Part shown: piece by piece, positions 44,131 through 52,759 of the stretch
Layout of the letters: each line of letters begins with the position of its first letter
Numbering within the stretch: the first letter of the stretch is position 1
DNA from: Candidatus Nitrososphaera gargensis Ga9.2
GTDB taxonomy: Archaea > Thermoproteota > Nitrososphaeria > Nitrososphaerales > Nitrososphaeraceae
Reading direction: 5' to 3'
NCBI RefSeq assembly: GCF_000303155.1
Contig: NC_018719.1
Coordinates: 2,108,001 to 2,172,000 of the forward strand
Length of the DNA stretch: 64,000 nucleotides
Made by a program: the position numbers and the translations under genes
The notes under the pieces: model-generated
What the model saw: only the letters and a program-made list of their open reading frames with translations
What the model was told of the DNA's origin: nothing
Database searches by the model: none

Positions 44131-44526
44131 TTAGCTAGCTGCTCCTGCTGGTGCAAGAAGAATTAGGAAGTCTCGCAACGGGTGGTCTATCCTCGGCTCA
44201 TCAGGATTAGTGCCTGATAGAATGCCGAAAATGGCGCAAGTCCGGATAGGTAAACGGCTCCAAAAAATATGGATACATTTGTGATAATCCGGAAAAGCCA
44301 TCATAAGTATAATGCGCAAATCAGGCCGTATTTTCTTCAAATACTTTACCAGTTCAAGGCCTGTCATATGCGGCATCCTTATATCAGAGACTGCGATGCT
44401 GCAGTCTTTGCAGCCTTTTTCAATGTGTTCTAATGCTAAACGCGGGTCTGCCAAAGCATGAACTACATATCTCTGCTTTTCAAGTATCAATTTAATAACC
44501 ATTAAAGAATCTGGCTCGTCATCCCT
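44131..44526 (-). pseudogene. Response-regulator receiver remnant
   Basis: The text RDDEPDSLMVIKLILEKQRY to VSDIRMPHMTGLELVKYLKK is a receiver domain, with the phosphoacceptor aspartate in SDIRMP. The first strand (normally ILLVD) is missing ahead of DDEPD, with no convincing start codon, and the end after IILMMAF loses all receiver character, including the conserved lysine. The gene-free 44527-44932 upstream shows nothing I can support. Confidence 0.5.
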
Positions 44527-44932
44527 GCCAAGGCAGTTTTCTTGTTCGTTGCAGTTCTCTCATCAGGGAACATACAGGCATCTATTTAAGGAAATTGTAA
44601 TTTTCAGTTTTTATTATAATATTCATCAAATGACAAAGTTTTGATGCTTGAATGGCCCGATGTCATGTTATGATACTCGACATCTGCCTGAAACAAAAAG
44701 ACGGCTTTGCAATTGTTGCAAAAATATATCCTGTCTAGCATCCCTTGGTGCCCGTTGACAGACACTCCCATAAGAAATACTTATAATAAGAAACTATAAA
44801 ACAATGTGAAAGAAAACTACAGTCTGTTTGCTCAATTTATGTAGACATCTATATTCTACATGGCCAGCATATGAAGCCGCCTAGGTGGCTGCCGAAACAA
44901 CTCCAATAAATGCGCCCGAGTCATCTGTGTGG

Positions 44933-45222
44933 TTATGGTGCATCTTGATCTTTATAGACTGCAAGCGGCTCGTCGATTATCACGTAACCATGGCACTCAA
45001 TCAACCTAGCTATGTGTTTTTCGTCAGATATGTTTTCCAAGTTGTACGAACACAATAATAACATATTTTGTTGAATCTGTCGATGGCTTTTTCTGCTCCA
45101 AAGCATCCATTACCAAAACCATTTGTGAAAAACCATGCACTGTCTTCGCCAGCAAATCTAGTTTTCTCGTTCTGACTTGTTTGACGCATGCAGGTCTGTT
45201 ATCCACTTGAACATCTTTCCAT
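44933..45222 (-). pseudogene. MEDS-like sensory domain remnant
   Basis: Two frames form one sensory domain. LAKTVHGFSQMVLVMDALEQ and KKPSTDSTKYVIIVF come first. After a shift near 45060 they are followed by LLCSYNLENISDEKHIARLI and ECHGYVIIDEPLAVYKD, ending at TAA 44933. This text resembles the MEDS (methanogen/methylotroph DcmR) sensory domain, many copies of which occur in Nitrososphaera. The family is recalled, not searched. Confidence 0.5.
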
Positions 45223-45323
45223 ATCTACAGTATTGGTCGCTTTTAGAAACTCGTCATATGCAACATTTCGAACTCTTAATGCTGACAGGCTTGATTGAAA
45301 GAATTCAGAAAAAATAGGACGTT

Positions 45324-47114
45324 TTAGTTGAACACTCCGCCGTCTGCAATAGGAAGCAGAATGGTAAACGTAGCCCCGCCTTCGCTGTTGTTCTGAGCAT
45401 AAATTTCTCCGCCGTGTGCTGTCACTATCGCTTTGCTAATAAATAGCCCGAGGCCGGTGCCATGTTCGGTGCCGCCTTGGACGCTTTTTGTGACAAACTT
45501 GCCAAAAAGCTTCGGCATTATCTCAGCAGGAATTCCTCCACCTGTGTCGCTAATCTTTATCCCAAGCTTGTTTTCTTGAACGCGCGTCTCTATCCTGATT
45601 CTGCCTTTTCTTGTGAATTTGACTGCGTTGTCTATGATGTTCATGAAAACTTGGCTGAGGCGATTTTCATCTCCATAGACTTCTACGGCATCGCTTATTT
45701 TGTCCTTGACAAGGTCAATGGATACATCGCTACCAAGCTTGTCAGAAATTTTTGTCGAGCTCACAATCCTGCTGATTATATCGATAATCTTGATTCTCTG
45801 CATATTGTATGACAGCGCTCCACCTTCAATTCTAGTTACATCAAGGATGTCGTTTGCCAGCTTGATAAACCTCTGAGACTCTGAATCAATAATTCTGAGC
45901 GCTTCGTCTTTATCCATCAAGCCTTTCAATGCAAGCTCGTTATAGCTGATGATTGGCTGAAGCGGCGACCTCAACTCATGAGCAGCGATGTTGATGAATT
46001 CATCTTTCAATCGCTCCCTGTCTTTTAAGTCGTTCTTCATTTTATCGAATTGCTGTGATAACTCTCCAATTTCGTCGTTGCTGTTTATTTCAACGGCGAT
46101 GTCAAAGTTGCCCTTGGCAATTTCAGCTGCTGCGTTTTTGAGTTTTATCAGCGATTGTGTATAAGCTTTGGAGAATATGATGACTGGGATAATAGCCGCA
46201 GACAGGATTGCTATCGCAACAATAATGAAATTGTTTTGCAATTGCGTTACTTCTTTAAATGCAACTTCAGTAGGAACTGCTATAATTAGAATCCATTGAT
46301 TTCCTTTGTAATCTAGAAAACCCTGCTCACTTGCTGCTACATAGATGGTTTCATCGTTGCTAAAGAATTCTGCCTCGTCAACATCATTCACGCTGCCAAT
46401 GTAAGATTCTGAAGGGTTGCCAGAAACGGCTATCTTGCCAAATATTGGCAGGTACGACAAATTCTTCTGCATAATCGCTTCTTTGTCATAGTTAGAGTAA
46501 ATGACCAGTCCGCCTGATGAAACCAAGTCTGCCTGCAAATTCTCTCTGCTCTGTGAAGCCTGTTCGACGATATCATATATTCTGCTGATAGGTATTATGC
46601 CTGCCAGCACGCCGTCTATGTTGCCATCCTCATTAAGCAGCGGGCCTGAAAAGTGCATAACATACTGACCAACATCGTTTGAGAAAGTGGGAACCGAATC
46701 ATAGTGGATGTTTCCTTTCATGGCGTTTACAAAAAATGGTTCATTTGAGCTGTCTGCGCCAATCGAGAAATCATGTGTGTCCGCGATCTTTATCCCGTTT
46801 TTGTCGTATATTGAAAAAGCAGAATACACCTGATAAGTCTTCTCAACCGATTGAAGGTATTCAAGTTTTTGAGATATTGATGGTCCTCTCATTATGCTAT
46901 TGCTAGGATCAGTAAGTAGCTTGATGTCTCCCTGCCGTTCGAACAGAAATCTTGATATCTTGTCTATGCTCCTGATGCTTTCCTGCTCTAAGTTGTGGGT
47001 GATTTGTGACTCCAGTTCTTGCGAAAAGGATTCCAGCGCTATTATTGAAGGGATTACTATGGAAGCTATGATCAGTGAAATCGTGACAATGGTCAGCTTG
47101 GCTCTGATCTTCAT
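45324..47114 (-). CDS. Membrane sensor histidine kinase with Cache and HAMP domains
   Basis: This 596-residue protein has helix 1 at about 8-26, an extracellular dCache-like region (30-290), helix 2 (295-315), HAMP (320-372), the HisKA phosphoacceptor H379 in NIAAHELRSPLQP, and an HATPase domain with FMNIIDNAVKF (N box), ISDTGGGIP (G1) and GTGLGLFISKA (G2). It should sense an external small molecule and phosphorylate the response regulator encoded 32 nt upstream. All key residues are present. Confidence 0.9.
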   Translation of the reverse strand: MKIRAKLTIVTISLIIASIVIPSIIALESFSQELESQITHNLEQESIRSIDKISRFLFERQGDIKLLTDPSNSIMRGPSISQKLEYLQSVEKTYQVYSAFSIYDKNGIKIADTHDFSIGADSSNEPFFVNAMKGNIHYDSVPTFSNDVGQYVMHFSGPLLNEDGNIDGVLAGIIPISRIYDIVEQASQSRENLQADLVSSGGLVIYSNYDKEAIMQKNLSYLPIFGKIAVSGNPSESYIGSVNDVDEAEFFSNDETIYVAASEQGFLDYKGNQWILIIAVPTEVAFKEVTQLQNNFIIVAIAILSAAIIPVIIFSKAYTQSLIKLKNAAAEIAKGNFDIAVEINSNDEIGELSQQFDKMKNDLKDRERLKDEFINIAAHELRSPLQPIISYNELALKGLMDKDEALRIIDSESQRFIKLANDILDVTRIEGGALSYNMQRIKIIDIISRIVSSTKISDKLGSDVSIDLVKDKISDAVEVYGDENRLSQVFMNIIDNAVKFTRKGRIRIETRVQENKLGIKISDTGGGIPAEIMPKLFGKFVTKSVQGGTEHGTGLGLFISKAIVTAHGGEIYAQNNSEGGATFTILLPIADGGVFN

Positions 47115-47146
47115 GGCGTTTCATCGCACGGTTGTTGCAATATCGA

Positions 47147-47689
47147 TCAGTTGTTCCTGTGAAGCTGGCCGTTTATCTTGCTGACTAGGTTGTCAAATGA
47201 CACCGGCTTTTTAATGATGCACTCTGTCTGCAGATCTGGGACTCTGTTTCTTACTTCTTCTTTCTTCAAATCATATGCGGTTATGAAACAAATCTTCACA
47301 TTGCTGTCTATCCTTAATAGCTTGTTGCAGAGGTCTAAGCCATTGATCTCTGGCAGCCTTATATCGATGAGCAGCAGGTCGTAGACGCCTGGCTGAAACG
47401 AGGATAGTGCTGCTTTTGGATGGTTGAAAACATCAACAGCAAAGCCGTATTGCTCCAGCCCATATTTGATGACTTTTGTGATGTTAACCTCATCGTCTAT
47501 ATACAAAATCCGAGGTTTGGATCTGCGGTCGTCTTTGGGCGCTGAGCCAGTTGCTGATGGCAACGAGAGAGCTATCTTGGAAAGTATGTTGGGCACCGAT
47601 AGCTTTAGAGCAACCGGGTTAAATTCAAGTAAGAGAGCTTGCGAGCGTCGGTTGTTCGATTTTGTTACTTGCACGGGCACAGAACCCAT
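47147..47689 (-). CDS. Receiver-only response regulator with N-terminal extension
   Basis: This 180-residue protein has about 57 unusual N-terminal residues (including ALLLEFNPVALKLSVPNILS) preceding a complete receiver domain. The acidic pair is YIDDE, the phosphoacceptor D109 in LLIDIRLPE, then the switch threonine in CFITAYD and lysine in IIKKP. There is no output domain. It lies 32 nt before the kinase gene and is probably its partner. Confidence 0.85.
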   Translation of the reverse strand: MGSVPVQVTKSNNRRSQALLLEFNPVALKLSVPNILSKIALSLPSATGSAPKDDRRSKPRILYIDDEVNITKVIKYGLEQYGFAVDVFNHPKAALSSFQPGVYDLLLIDIRLPEINGLDLCNKLLRIDSNVKICFITAYDLKKEEVRNRVPDLQTECIIKKPVSFDNLVSKINGQLHRNN

Positions 47690-47817
47690 GAAGCGTAAAC
47701 CATATTTTAACTAAGACTTTTTAACGCGAGTGTACAAAGCACGCAAGTTGATTTATCACATACGCAACAAATGCCAAAGCTGACCGTCCATATGCAATGC
47801 TTCAGATATTGAATTTA

Positions 47818-48480
47818 CTATAGCCTCTTAAACTGACCTTCCACGTTTTCTCTTTTTGCGGCTGCAAGCTTCGATTGCATGTATATTTCATATATTTTGC
47901 CTCTTGGCCCATGGGGCGGCGTCTCAATGAGGATGCTCCCATCAGTGTTTGCCAGTCTTGAGAATGCAGCTGCAAACAAGCCTGTATCGTCTTTATGGCT
48001 CTCTTGGACGGCAATGTCGCTCATGTGTATATGGGCGACATTCTTCCACGACCAAACTTGACCTTCCCTAGCACCCAGCCCTAAATGCGAGTAGGCCGGC
48101 GAGGATTGTCAGGGTTGTAAATGTAGGCTACTTTGACCTTTGTCTTTTCCTCTCTAAACAGCATTTCGGCAGGTTCAGTTATCAAATAACGTGAATATCT
48201 TACAGAATTGATAATCATTGCATTTAAGGTGCGTAAATGTTCGTTAGCGTGGTCCTGGCTTTGTGCTATGATAAGGATGTCCCGTCCTTTGCAAACGGCG
48301 ATAGCGCGCTGAAAATCCTCTATTAGCGCTGATGTGGTCAAAATCCCACTTTTTGGCTTTTGATAACCAGCCGATATTTTGCCGAGTCTTTCCAGATTGC
48401 ATATTGATAGCTCGTTAGCTTCCTTGCAGGCCTATGGGTTTTTGGATGTTCTAAAACACCAAAGATAATCAGGATCAAGT
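47818..48480 (-). pseudogene. Terminase large-subunit (ATPase part) remnant
   Basis: Read in order on the minus strand: SYQYAIWKDSAKYRLVIKSQ with a broken Walker A region (KSQKVG, then a shift to TTSALIEDF), GRDILIIAQSQDHANEHLRT, a further shift, EGQVWSWKNVAHIHMSDIAV and ANTDGSILIETPPHGPRGKI. This is the order of motifs in virus terminase ATPases. At least two frameshifts are present and the nuclease domain is absent. It is fused in frame to the integrase remnant on its upstream side. Confidence 0.55.
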
Positions 48481-49255
48481 GGATTGCCTCTAGTGTTCTA
48501 CCACTCTTCATATTATAGAATAGAGGAGCTTTTGGATCGTTCTTGAATGGGTGTTTGTTCTTCCACTCAAGCAGGTAAGGAAATGACATTCTTAGAACTG
48601 CTGGCCCGCCGCCAGTCTTGATATCATGCGGAATTTCAGCATCTGCATATTCCTGCTTGTATCGAACGTGCTTATTCTTCATCTTTGTTAATTCATGATT
48701 TCTTCCATCGACATCCCATAGAGCGGTGATTATCGCCTTGTTCCTAACCTCAGGTTCATACGGAATTATAGTTAGAACTTCGTCTTTTTCCCATGTCTAA
48801 CTGATAGAGTACGTATTTTTGCGCTTGGTCTTTTGCTTCTTTATTCTGACAAATTTTGGAGTTTTCCAGTCGTCTAACGGTACTTCATCACTAGCCCTTC
48901 CCTTTATCTTGACGTTATGCAGCCATCTGAAAAAGTGGATTAGCCTGCTTCGATAATCGTTGCATGTTATTACCCACTTTTCTTCAGGATCATCCTTTGC
49001 CGTCTTTCTGTATCCATTCAAGAAAGGCAGGATATGGAGCTCCCTATTCTTGACATCGTAGAACGTCATTGAAGGGTACGTGACTGATAACCACTTTGCA
49101 TAGTATGTTATACCTTTCAGGTTATTCTTTCTTCTACTCTCGCTTATCCTGTTGATTTCATGAAATCCATCATAGTCCTTAATAAGTTGGGCATTTGTCA
49201 GGTTTTGTACTTCGCTGTGAATCTTTGATTGCAGCGTTGCAAGGGTTATCGGCAT
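48480..49255 (-). pseudogene. Archaeal virus-type integrase remnant
   Basis: The N-terminal core-binding domain (MPITLATLQSKIHSEVQNLT onward) ends at TAG 48797-48799. The same frame continues TWEKDEVLTIIPYEPEVRNK and the catalytic-arginine region DVDGRNHELTKMKNKHVRYK, then IPHDIKTGGGPAVLRMSFPY. The domain breaks off before the second arginine box and the tyrosine, running into terminase text. It is therefore dead by nonsense and by deletion. A tRNA-like fragment lies 140 nt upstream. Confidence 0.65.
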
Positions 49256-49395
49256 AGGGATGCAACTCCTATAGTTGTCTGCTTGTACAAAAAGACGTAC
49301 TTCATTTTTGCATGGCTCGCATAAGAAAATTTCTCACTTCTAATACCATGCTGGTGAAAAAATTTTCCAGTAGGTACTAGAACCTGATAAGCGAG

Positions 49396-49416
49396 CGGGC
49401 CCGTCGGGATTGGAAC
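49396..49416 (-). other. tRNA 3-prime-end-like fragment, possible attachment site
   Basis: On the minus strand the text TTCCAATCCCGACGGGCCCG matches the T-loop-to-acceptor end of a tRNA whose acceptor would start GGGCCCG. The 5-prime part of the T stem and the rest of the tRNA are absent. Archaeal integrases often use exactly this half of a tRNA as attachment site, and the integrase remnant starts 140 nt away. No second copy was seen in the window. Confidence 0.4.
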
Positions 49417-49508
49417 GCTACATGTTGTAGGGTTCGACATATCGATACTAGGTTAGCAGGGTAAGCTTTAAAGTTATTGCTGCAAGCCAGCTCTAGCAGC
49501 AACTACTC

Positions 49509-50294
49509 ATGAAAGAAATTCCCTATGACCGCCTCCCAAGAGGGATAAAGCTCTGTATCCATAATGCCAATAGACTGCTTCAGGATGCAAAGCTGCTTAG
49601 GGATAACAAGAAATTTTCTTCTGCATTAGTATGTGCGATCTTTGCATATGAAGAGTTAGGCAAGGCCATTTCTCTTCGGGATAAATGGATCAAGAAAGAG
49701 AATCTCACATTGAAAGACTGGAAGCAGATGCTCGATCATGTCAAGAAATCTTACCACACAAACAAGTTCATGCAAAAAAAATCAGGAAGACAGTTTGATT
49801 CTGATGATAATGATTTTCGGCGGCAGCTTCAGAAGATAGAGGATGATATGCTTACGTTTGATGCTACAGAAAGAAGTATTTTTGAGAAGGAATCTAATCT
49901 GTATGTAAACTGGACAAAGGCTGGTTGGATATCACCTAATGATCTCGATAAGATTGATGGCATAGCGAACAGAAGAATATTGGAAGTTAGTTCTGCAATA
50001 GAGCATTTTCTTGATGAAGAGCAAACACAAGAGATTTTGAGTGCTCCTGAAAGTGAATGGATAGATAAGAAGAAGATAGAACTTGAACTTATGATGCTCT
50101 TGTTCTCATTTGACAGATATGACAACTCGATAAAGGTCGAGACGGTCGTAGAATCCGATAGAATAACCAAAATAATACTGACCAATTCTGGCCGTCGTCT
50201 CTCTGGTCAAGAAAAGCAATTGATCGTCTCTCACTTCAAGGAATATCAAACAATGAAAAAGACAAAATTCTTTTTTATCGAACACCAAAGTTAA
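49509..50294 (+). CDS. AbiV-like abortive-infection protein
   Basis: This 261-residue protein opens with CIHNANRLLQDAKLLRDNKK and ALVCAIFAYEELGKAISLRD, which is the AbiV family signature (helical HEPN-like core with an EELGK motif). AbiV proteins block phage translation in bacteria; here the role is inferred from family and from the nearby restriction-modification genes. The C-terminal 90 residues are less familiar. It has its own promoter-like AT-rich upstream region and no partner gene on the same strand close by. Confidence 0.7.
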   Translation: MKEIPYDRLPRGIKLCIHNANRLLQDAKLLRDNKKFSSALVCAIFAYEELGKAISLRDKWIKKENLTLKDWKQMLDHVKKSYHTNKFMQKKSGRQFDSDDNDFRRQLQKIEDDMLTFDATERSIFEKESNLYVNWTKAGWISPNDLDKIDGIANRRILEVSSAIEHFLDEEQTQEILSAPESEWIDKKKIELELMMLLFSFDRYDNSIKVETVVESDRITKIILTNSGRRLSGQEKQLIVSHFKEYQTMKKTKFFFIEHQS

Positions 50295-50405
50295 CTTCAG
50301 CCGGCGCACGTAAACATATACGGCAACTGCCGTATTTCCCTTCCATCTTATCGCCTCTTATTCTTCAAGTTGATTAGTTAGCAAAAGTAACTGTTGCCAG
50401 CAAAT

Positions 50406-50936
50406 ATGACGCTGGCTGAAATTCTATTCTTGCTTCTTGCAGCCTATCTAATCATATTCGTTGGCATCGCTTGGATTCTCGGAAGAAAGTATCTCTATAC
50501 CAATCCCATTGAAGGGAAAGATGATGAAGGTCGGAAATGGGTAATTGAAGAGCATGGGAAGTCAGAGTCAACATCCATGACCTTGGCTGGTTTCGCCTTA
50601 GCGGCCCTTGTCTTTGTTTTTACTGCAAATCAGGAACAGCTCGAATCAGCAGTCATTGAACTATTGGTTATCTTCTTATCGCTTGCATTTGTACTTGAAA
50701 TCATTTCTGCATTGTGCTACAAACACCTGTATGCTCGGCTATATCCTTACTATGGTTTTGTATTCCAGTACGGCGGCCTTCTCACAATTCTGATGGGATT
50801 CTTCATCTTTCTGGGTGACAGGTATCCTACGTCAGAAGGAATATGGGGCATCTATGGAGGTGCAATCCTTATATTTTTCATCCTGACTGGAAGGGAGCTA
50901 CAGCTGTATGTCAAGCAATGGAGGCTGTCTCGATGA
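50406..50936 (+). CDS. Five-helix membrane protein
   Basis: This protein has about 176 residues from ATG 50406 (TTG 50394 is an alternative). It has an N-terminal helix, a conserved-looking cytosolic insert (GKDDEGRKWVIEEHGKSEST), and then four helices. No transporter signature is evident. The stop overlaps the start of the first mini zinc-ribbon gene (ATGA), so translation is probably coupled. Confidence 0.6.
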   Translation: MTLAEILFLLLAAYLIIFVGIAWILGRKYLYTNPIEGKDDEGRKWVIEEHGKSESTSMTLAGFALAALVFVFTANQEQLESAVIELLVIFLSLAFVLEIISALCYKHLYARLYPYYGFVFQYGGLLTILMGFFIFLGDRYPTSEGIWGIYGGAILIFFILTGRELQLYVKQWRLSR

Positions 50937-51046
50937 ATGACAAGTGGCGTGTCGGCGACGGAGCGGTTATCGAGTGTCCTAAATGTCACGTGAAATACAA
51001 CGCATTAGATGAATGTCCTAATTGCGGGCGACAGAAAAATTCATAA
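50933..51046 (+). CDS. Mini zinc-ribbon protein 1 (37 aa)
   Basis: ATG 50933 overlaps the preceding TGA. The peptide contains IECPKCHVKYNALDECPNCG: CPxC, 10 residues, CPxC, a complete four-cysteine zinc ribbon in 37 residues. It is the first of three tandem look-alikes, each with a C-P-x-C/H, then C-P-x-C. Confidence 0.65.
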   Translation: MNDKWRVGDGAVIECPKCHVKYNALDECPNCGRQKNS

Positions 51047-51218
51047 TACATTTATACAAAACGTATCAAGCTTTGTCTCGACAAGACAGGAAATACCGTT
51101 CGACTTTCGTGAGGTATGGATCAATTGTCCTACTCATAAGATCATGATTACTTCTACAAGCGACTGTCCAAACTGCGACGAAGAAAATAACCTTTATCTA
51201 CAGCCAGACGAGGATTAG
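51009..51218 (+). CDS. Mini zinc-ribbon protein 2
   Basis: Up to 69 residues from ATG 51009, which overlaps gene 1 by 38 nt; the true start may be later. The C-terminal half reads WINCPTHKIMITSTSDCPNC, with CPxH replacing the first CPxC. The spacing between pairs matches genes 1 and 3. The tail is acidic. Confidence 0.6.
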   Translation: MNVLIAGDRKIHNTFIQNVSSFVSTRQEIPFDFREVWINCPTHKIMITSTSDCPNCDEENNLYLQPDED

Positions 51219-51222
51219 GCTA

Positions 51223-51339
51223 GTGGCAGAGAAAGACAACTGGTATGAAGTAAAGAAGGAGGCTTGGCTTAAGTGTCCACGTCACGGCATCCATTATCCC
51301 GCTTCGGATGGTTGCCCAAGCTGCAAAGCAGGTAACTAG
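51223..51339 (+). CDS. Mini zinc-ribbon protein 3 (38 aa)
   Basis: GTG 51223, 4 nt after the stop of gene 2. It reads WLKCPRHGIHYPASDGCPSC: CPxH, then CPxC, with a tryptophan before the first pair as in gene 2. It lies in the same operon as genes 1 and 2 and the membrane protein upstream. Confidence 0.65.
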   Translation: MAEKDNWYEVKKEAWLKCPRHGIHYPASDGCPSCKAGN

Positions 51340-51380
51340 ATTTCTGTGTAGAACGTTTTGCAGTCATAGTCACGTACCGA

Positions 51381-51629
51381 ATGTCAAATCCAATTACTTA
51401 CAGATACCAATTAACCTGTTTTCATGAATCGAAGTATATCTCTACAAGACAAGTTCCTGAGAATGGCGAAGTACCTTGGCATGAAGGAGATTCTTGGCAC
51501 GTCCTTACAGGCTTTGATCTTGAATACAAATACAAGCAAGCATTAGAAGAATTGCAAGATAAAACAGGCATGAGTGAGCGAAAAATCATTGAAACGATTA
51601 TGTGCGAGCGCCTGCAAGAACTATTGTAA
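51381..51629 (+). CDS. Hypothetical protein
   Basis: This 82-residue soluble protein has a beta-rich first half (ITYRYQLTCFHESKYISTRQ) and a helical second half (YKYKQALEELQDKTGMSERK). No family is recognised. It follows the zinc-ribbon genes by about 40 nt on the same strand. Confidence 0.5.
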   Translation: MSNPITYRYQLTCFHESKYISTRQVPENGEVPWHEGDSWHVLTGFDLEYKYKQALEELQDKTGMSERKIIETIMCERLQELL

Positions 51630-51653
51630 CCTATTCCCTAACTAACTATAGTC

Positions 51654-52429
51654 TTATAGGCTCGCTTGTTTCTTTTCTTCCCATAACAGTTCTGGCAATC
51701 CTATCATCTTTCTAAAGGTGTTCGCAGTCGCAGGGCCAAAGCCCGCATAGTGATTGGTTGCCGGTACAAATCCACCTTCAGGCTTGATCTTTTTTTATTA
51801 TTCCTGCCCAATATCTTAATTCCTTTTCCCTATCCTTTTGTATCTTGCCAAAGTCTTTTTCATCGATGCTCCTATCACCAATGAATCGAAGGTAGATGAA
51901 ATCTGTTGTTACAACTGGGAGTCTGAATTTTATCCTGCTGAGTCCAAGCCAAGCATAGCTCATTCTTTTTTAGAAAAGAGTAAACCTCTTCATCAAACCA
52001 GCTTTCATGCCTTGGTTCAATTGCGTACCTGAACCTTTTATCAAATGGCAGACTTTGGAGCTTTTTCAGCCCTTCCTTCATCGTCATTGAAGGCGGCAGC
52101 TGCAATAACAAGCAGCCAAGTTTGCCAGCTAATGGAGTCATGGCTTTGTAAAAGTACTCTAGGTCACTTTCAATTCCTTCTCCTAACCGCATGTCATGGG
52201 TCATGGATTTTGGGAACTTTGCAGTAAATCTAAAGTCGTCTGGAGTCACTTTTTCCCATCTACTAACTGTTAATTGGCTAGGTATTCGATAAAATGAAGA
52301 ATCAATCTCAACATAATCAAATACCATACTGTAGTACTCAAGGTACTTTGCTCCCTCAAGACCTTTAGGGTAAAAGTGACCTAGCCATGCAGAGTAGCTC
52401 CAGCCGGAGCAACCTATGTAGAGTTGCAT
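51654..52429 (-). pseudogene. Frameshifted DUF72 (YecE-like) protein
   Basis: The N-terminal part (51875-52429) reads LYIGCSGWSYSAWLGHFYPK and EIDSSFYRIPSQLTVSRWEK, the DUF72 TIM-barrel signature. Near 51915 the frame shifts to VVTTDFIYLRFIGDRSIDEK (51778-51963), and shifts again to NHYAGFGPATANTFRKMIGL, ending at TAA 51654. All three parts are needed for a full-length protein of about 258 residues. The biochemical role of the family is not settled. Confidence 0.75.
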
Positions 52430-52475
52430 GTTTAGAAACTTGTTTATATAGACATAAGCTCTCCAGTTATTCCAC

Positions 52476-52670
52476 TTGGTAGATTACCATGATCTACATA
52501 GCGACACTCCCTGCCATTGTGCAAGACGCAGAGATGCAAGAAAGAATCTAACTTGGGAGCCAAGTCCACAAACGGTCATAACGTGCAACTGTCCTGAATG
52601 CAAAGGTCAGCGCAGTCATCCGCCTACTGAAGCTCGAATAGAAGAAGAAAAACGGAAAAGATGGTTTTGA
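52476..52670 (+). CDS. Possible small Cys-rich protein
   Basis: This frame of up to 64 codons has TPCHCARRRDARKNL, then TVITCNCPECKGQRSHPP and a charged helix to the end. The five cysteines could bind one zinc. The start (TTG) is uncertain. It is divergent from the DUF72 remnant. Confidence 0.4.
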   Translation: MVDYHDLHSDTPCHCARRRDARKNLTWEPSPQTVITCNCPECKGQRSHPPTEARIEEEKRKRWF

Positions 52671-52759
52671 ATAGATTAACAGTAAAGCGCCAAACATGAC
52701 TGCATTAGATAATTCTGCAAAACAATCTCCTTAAATAATCCTGGTATATTCTTCCTATC

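Noticed and set aside
7963-48799. Several in-frame TAG codons inside otherwise continuous genes (7963, 19852, 33750, 38253, 48797), suggesting TAG recoding.
   Set aside because: Intact genes such as mqnE, htrA and mqnD end at TAG, the same decayed genes also carry frameshifts, and other remnants are stopped by TGA or TAA. Ordinary decay explains all of it, and no pyrrolysine genes were seen.
49246-49440. Minus-strand 64-codon frame upstream of the integrase remnant.
   Set aside because: It runs through the tRNA-like fragment, overlaps the integrase start and has no coding character.
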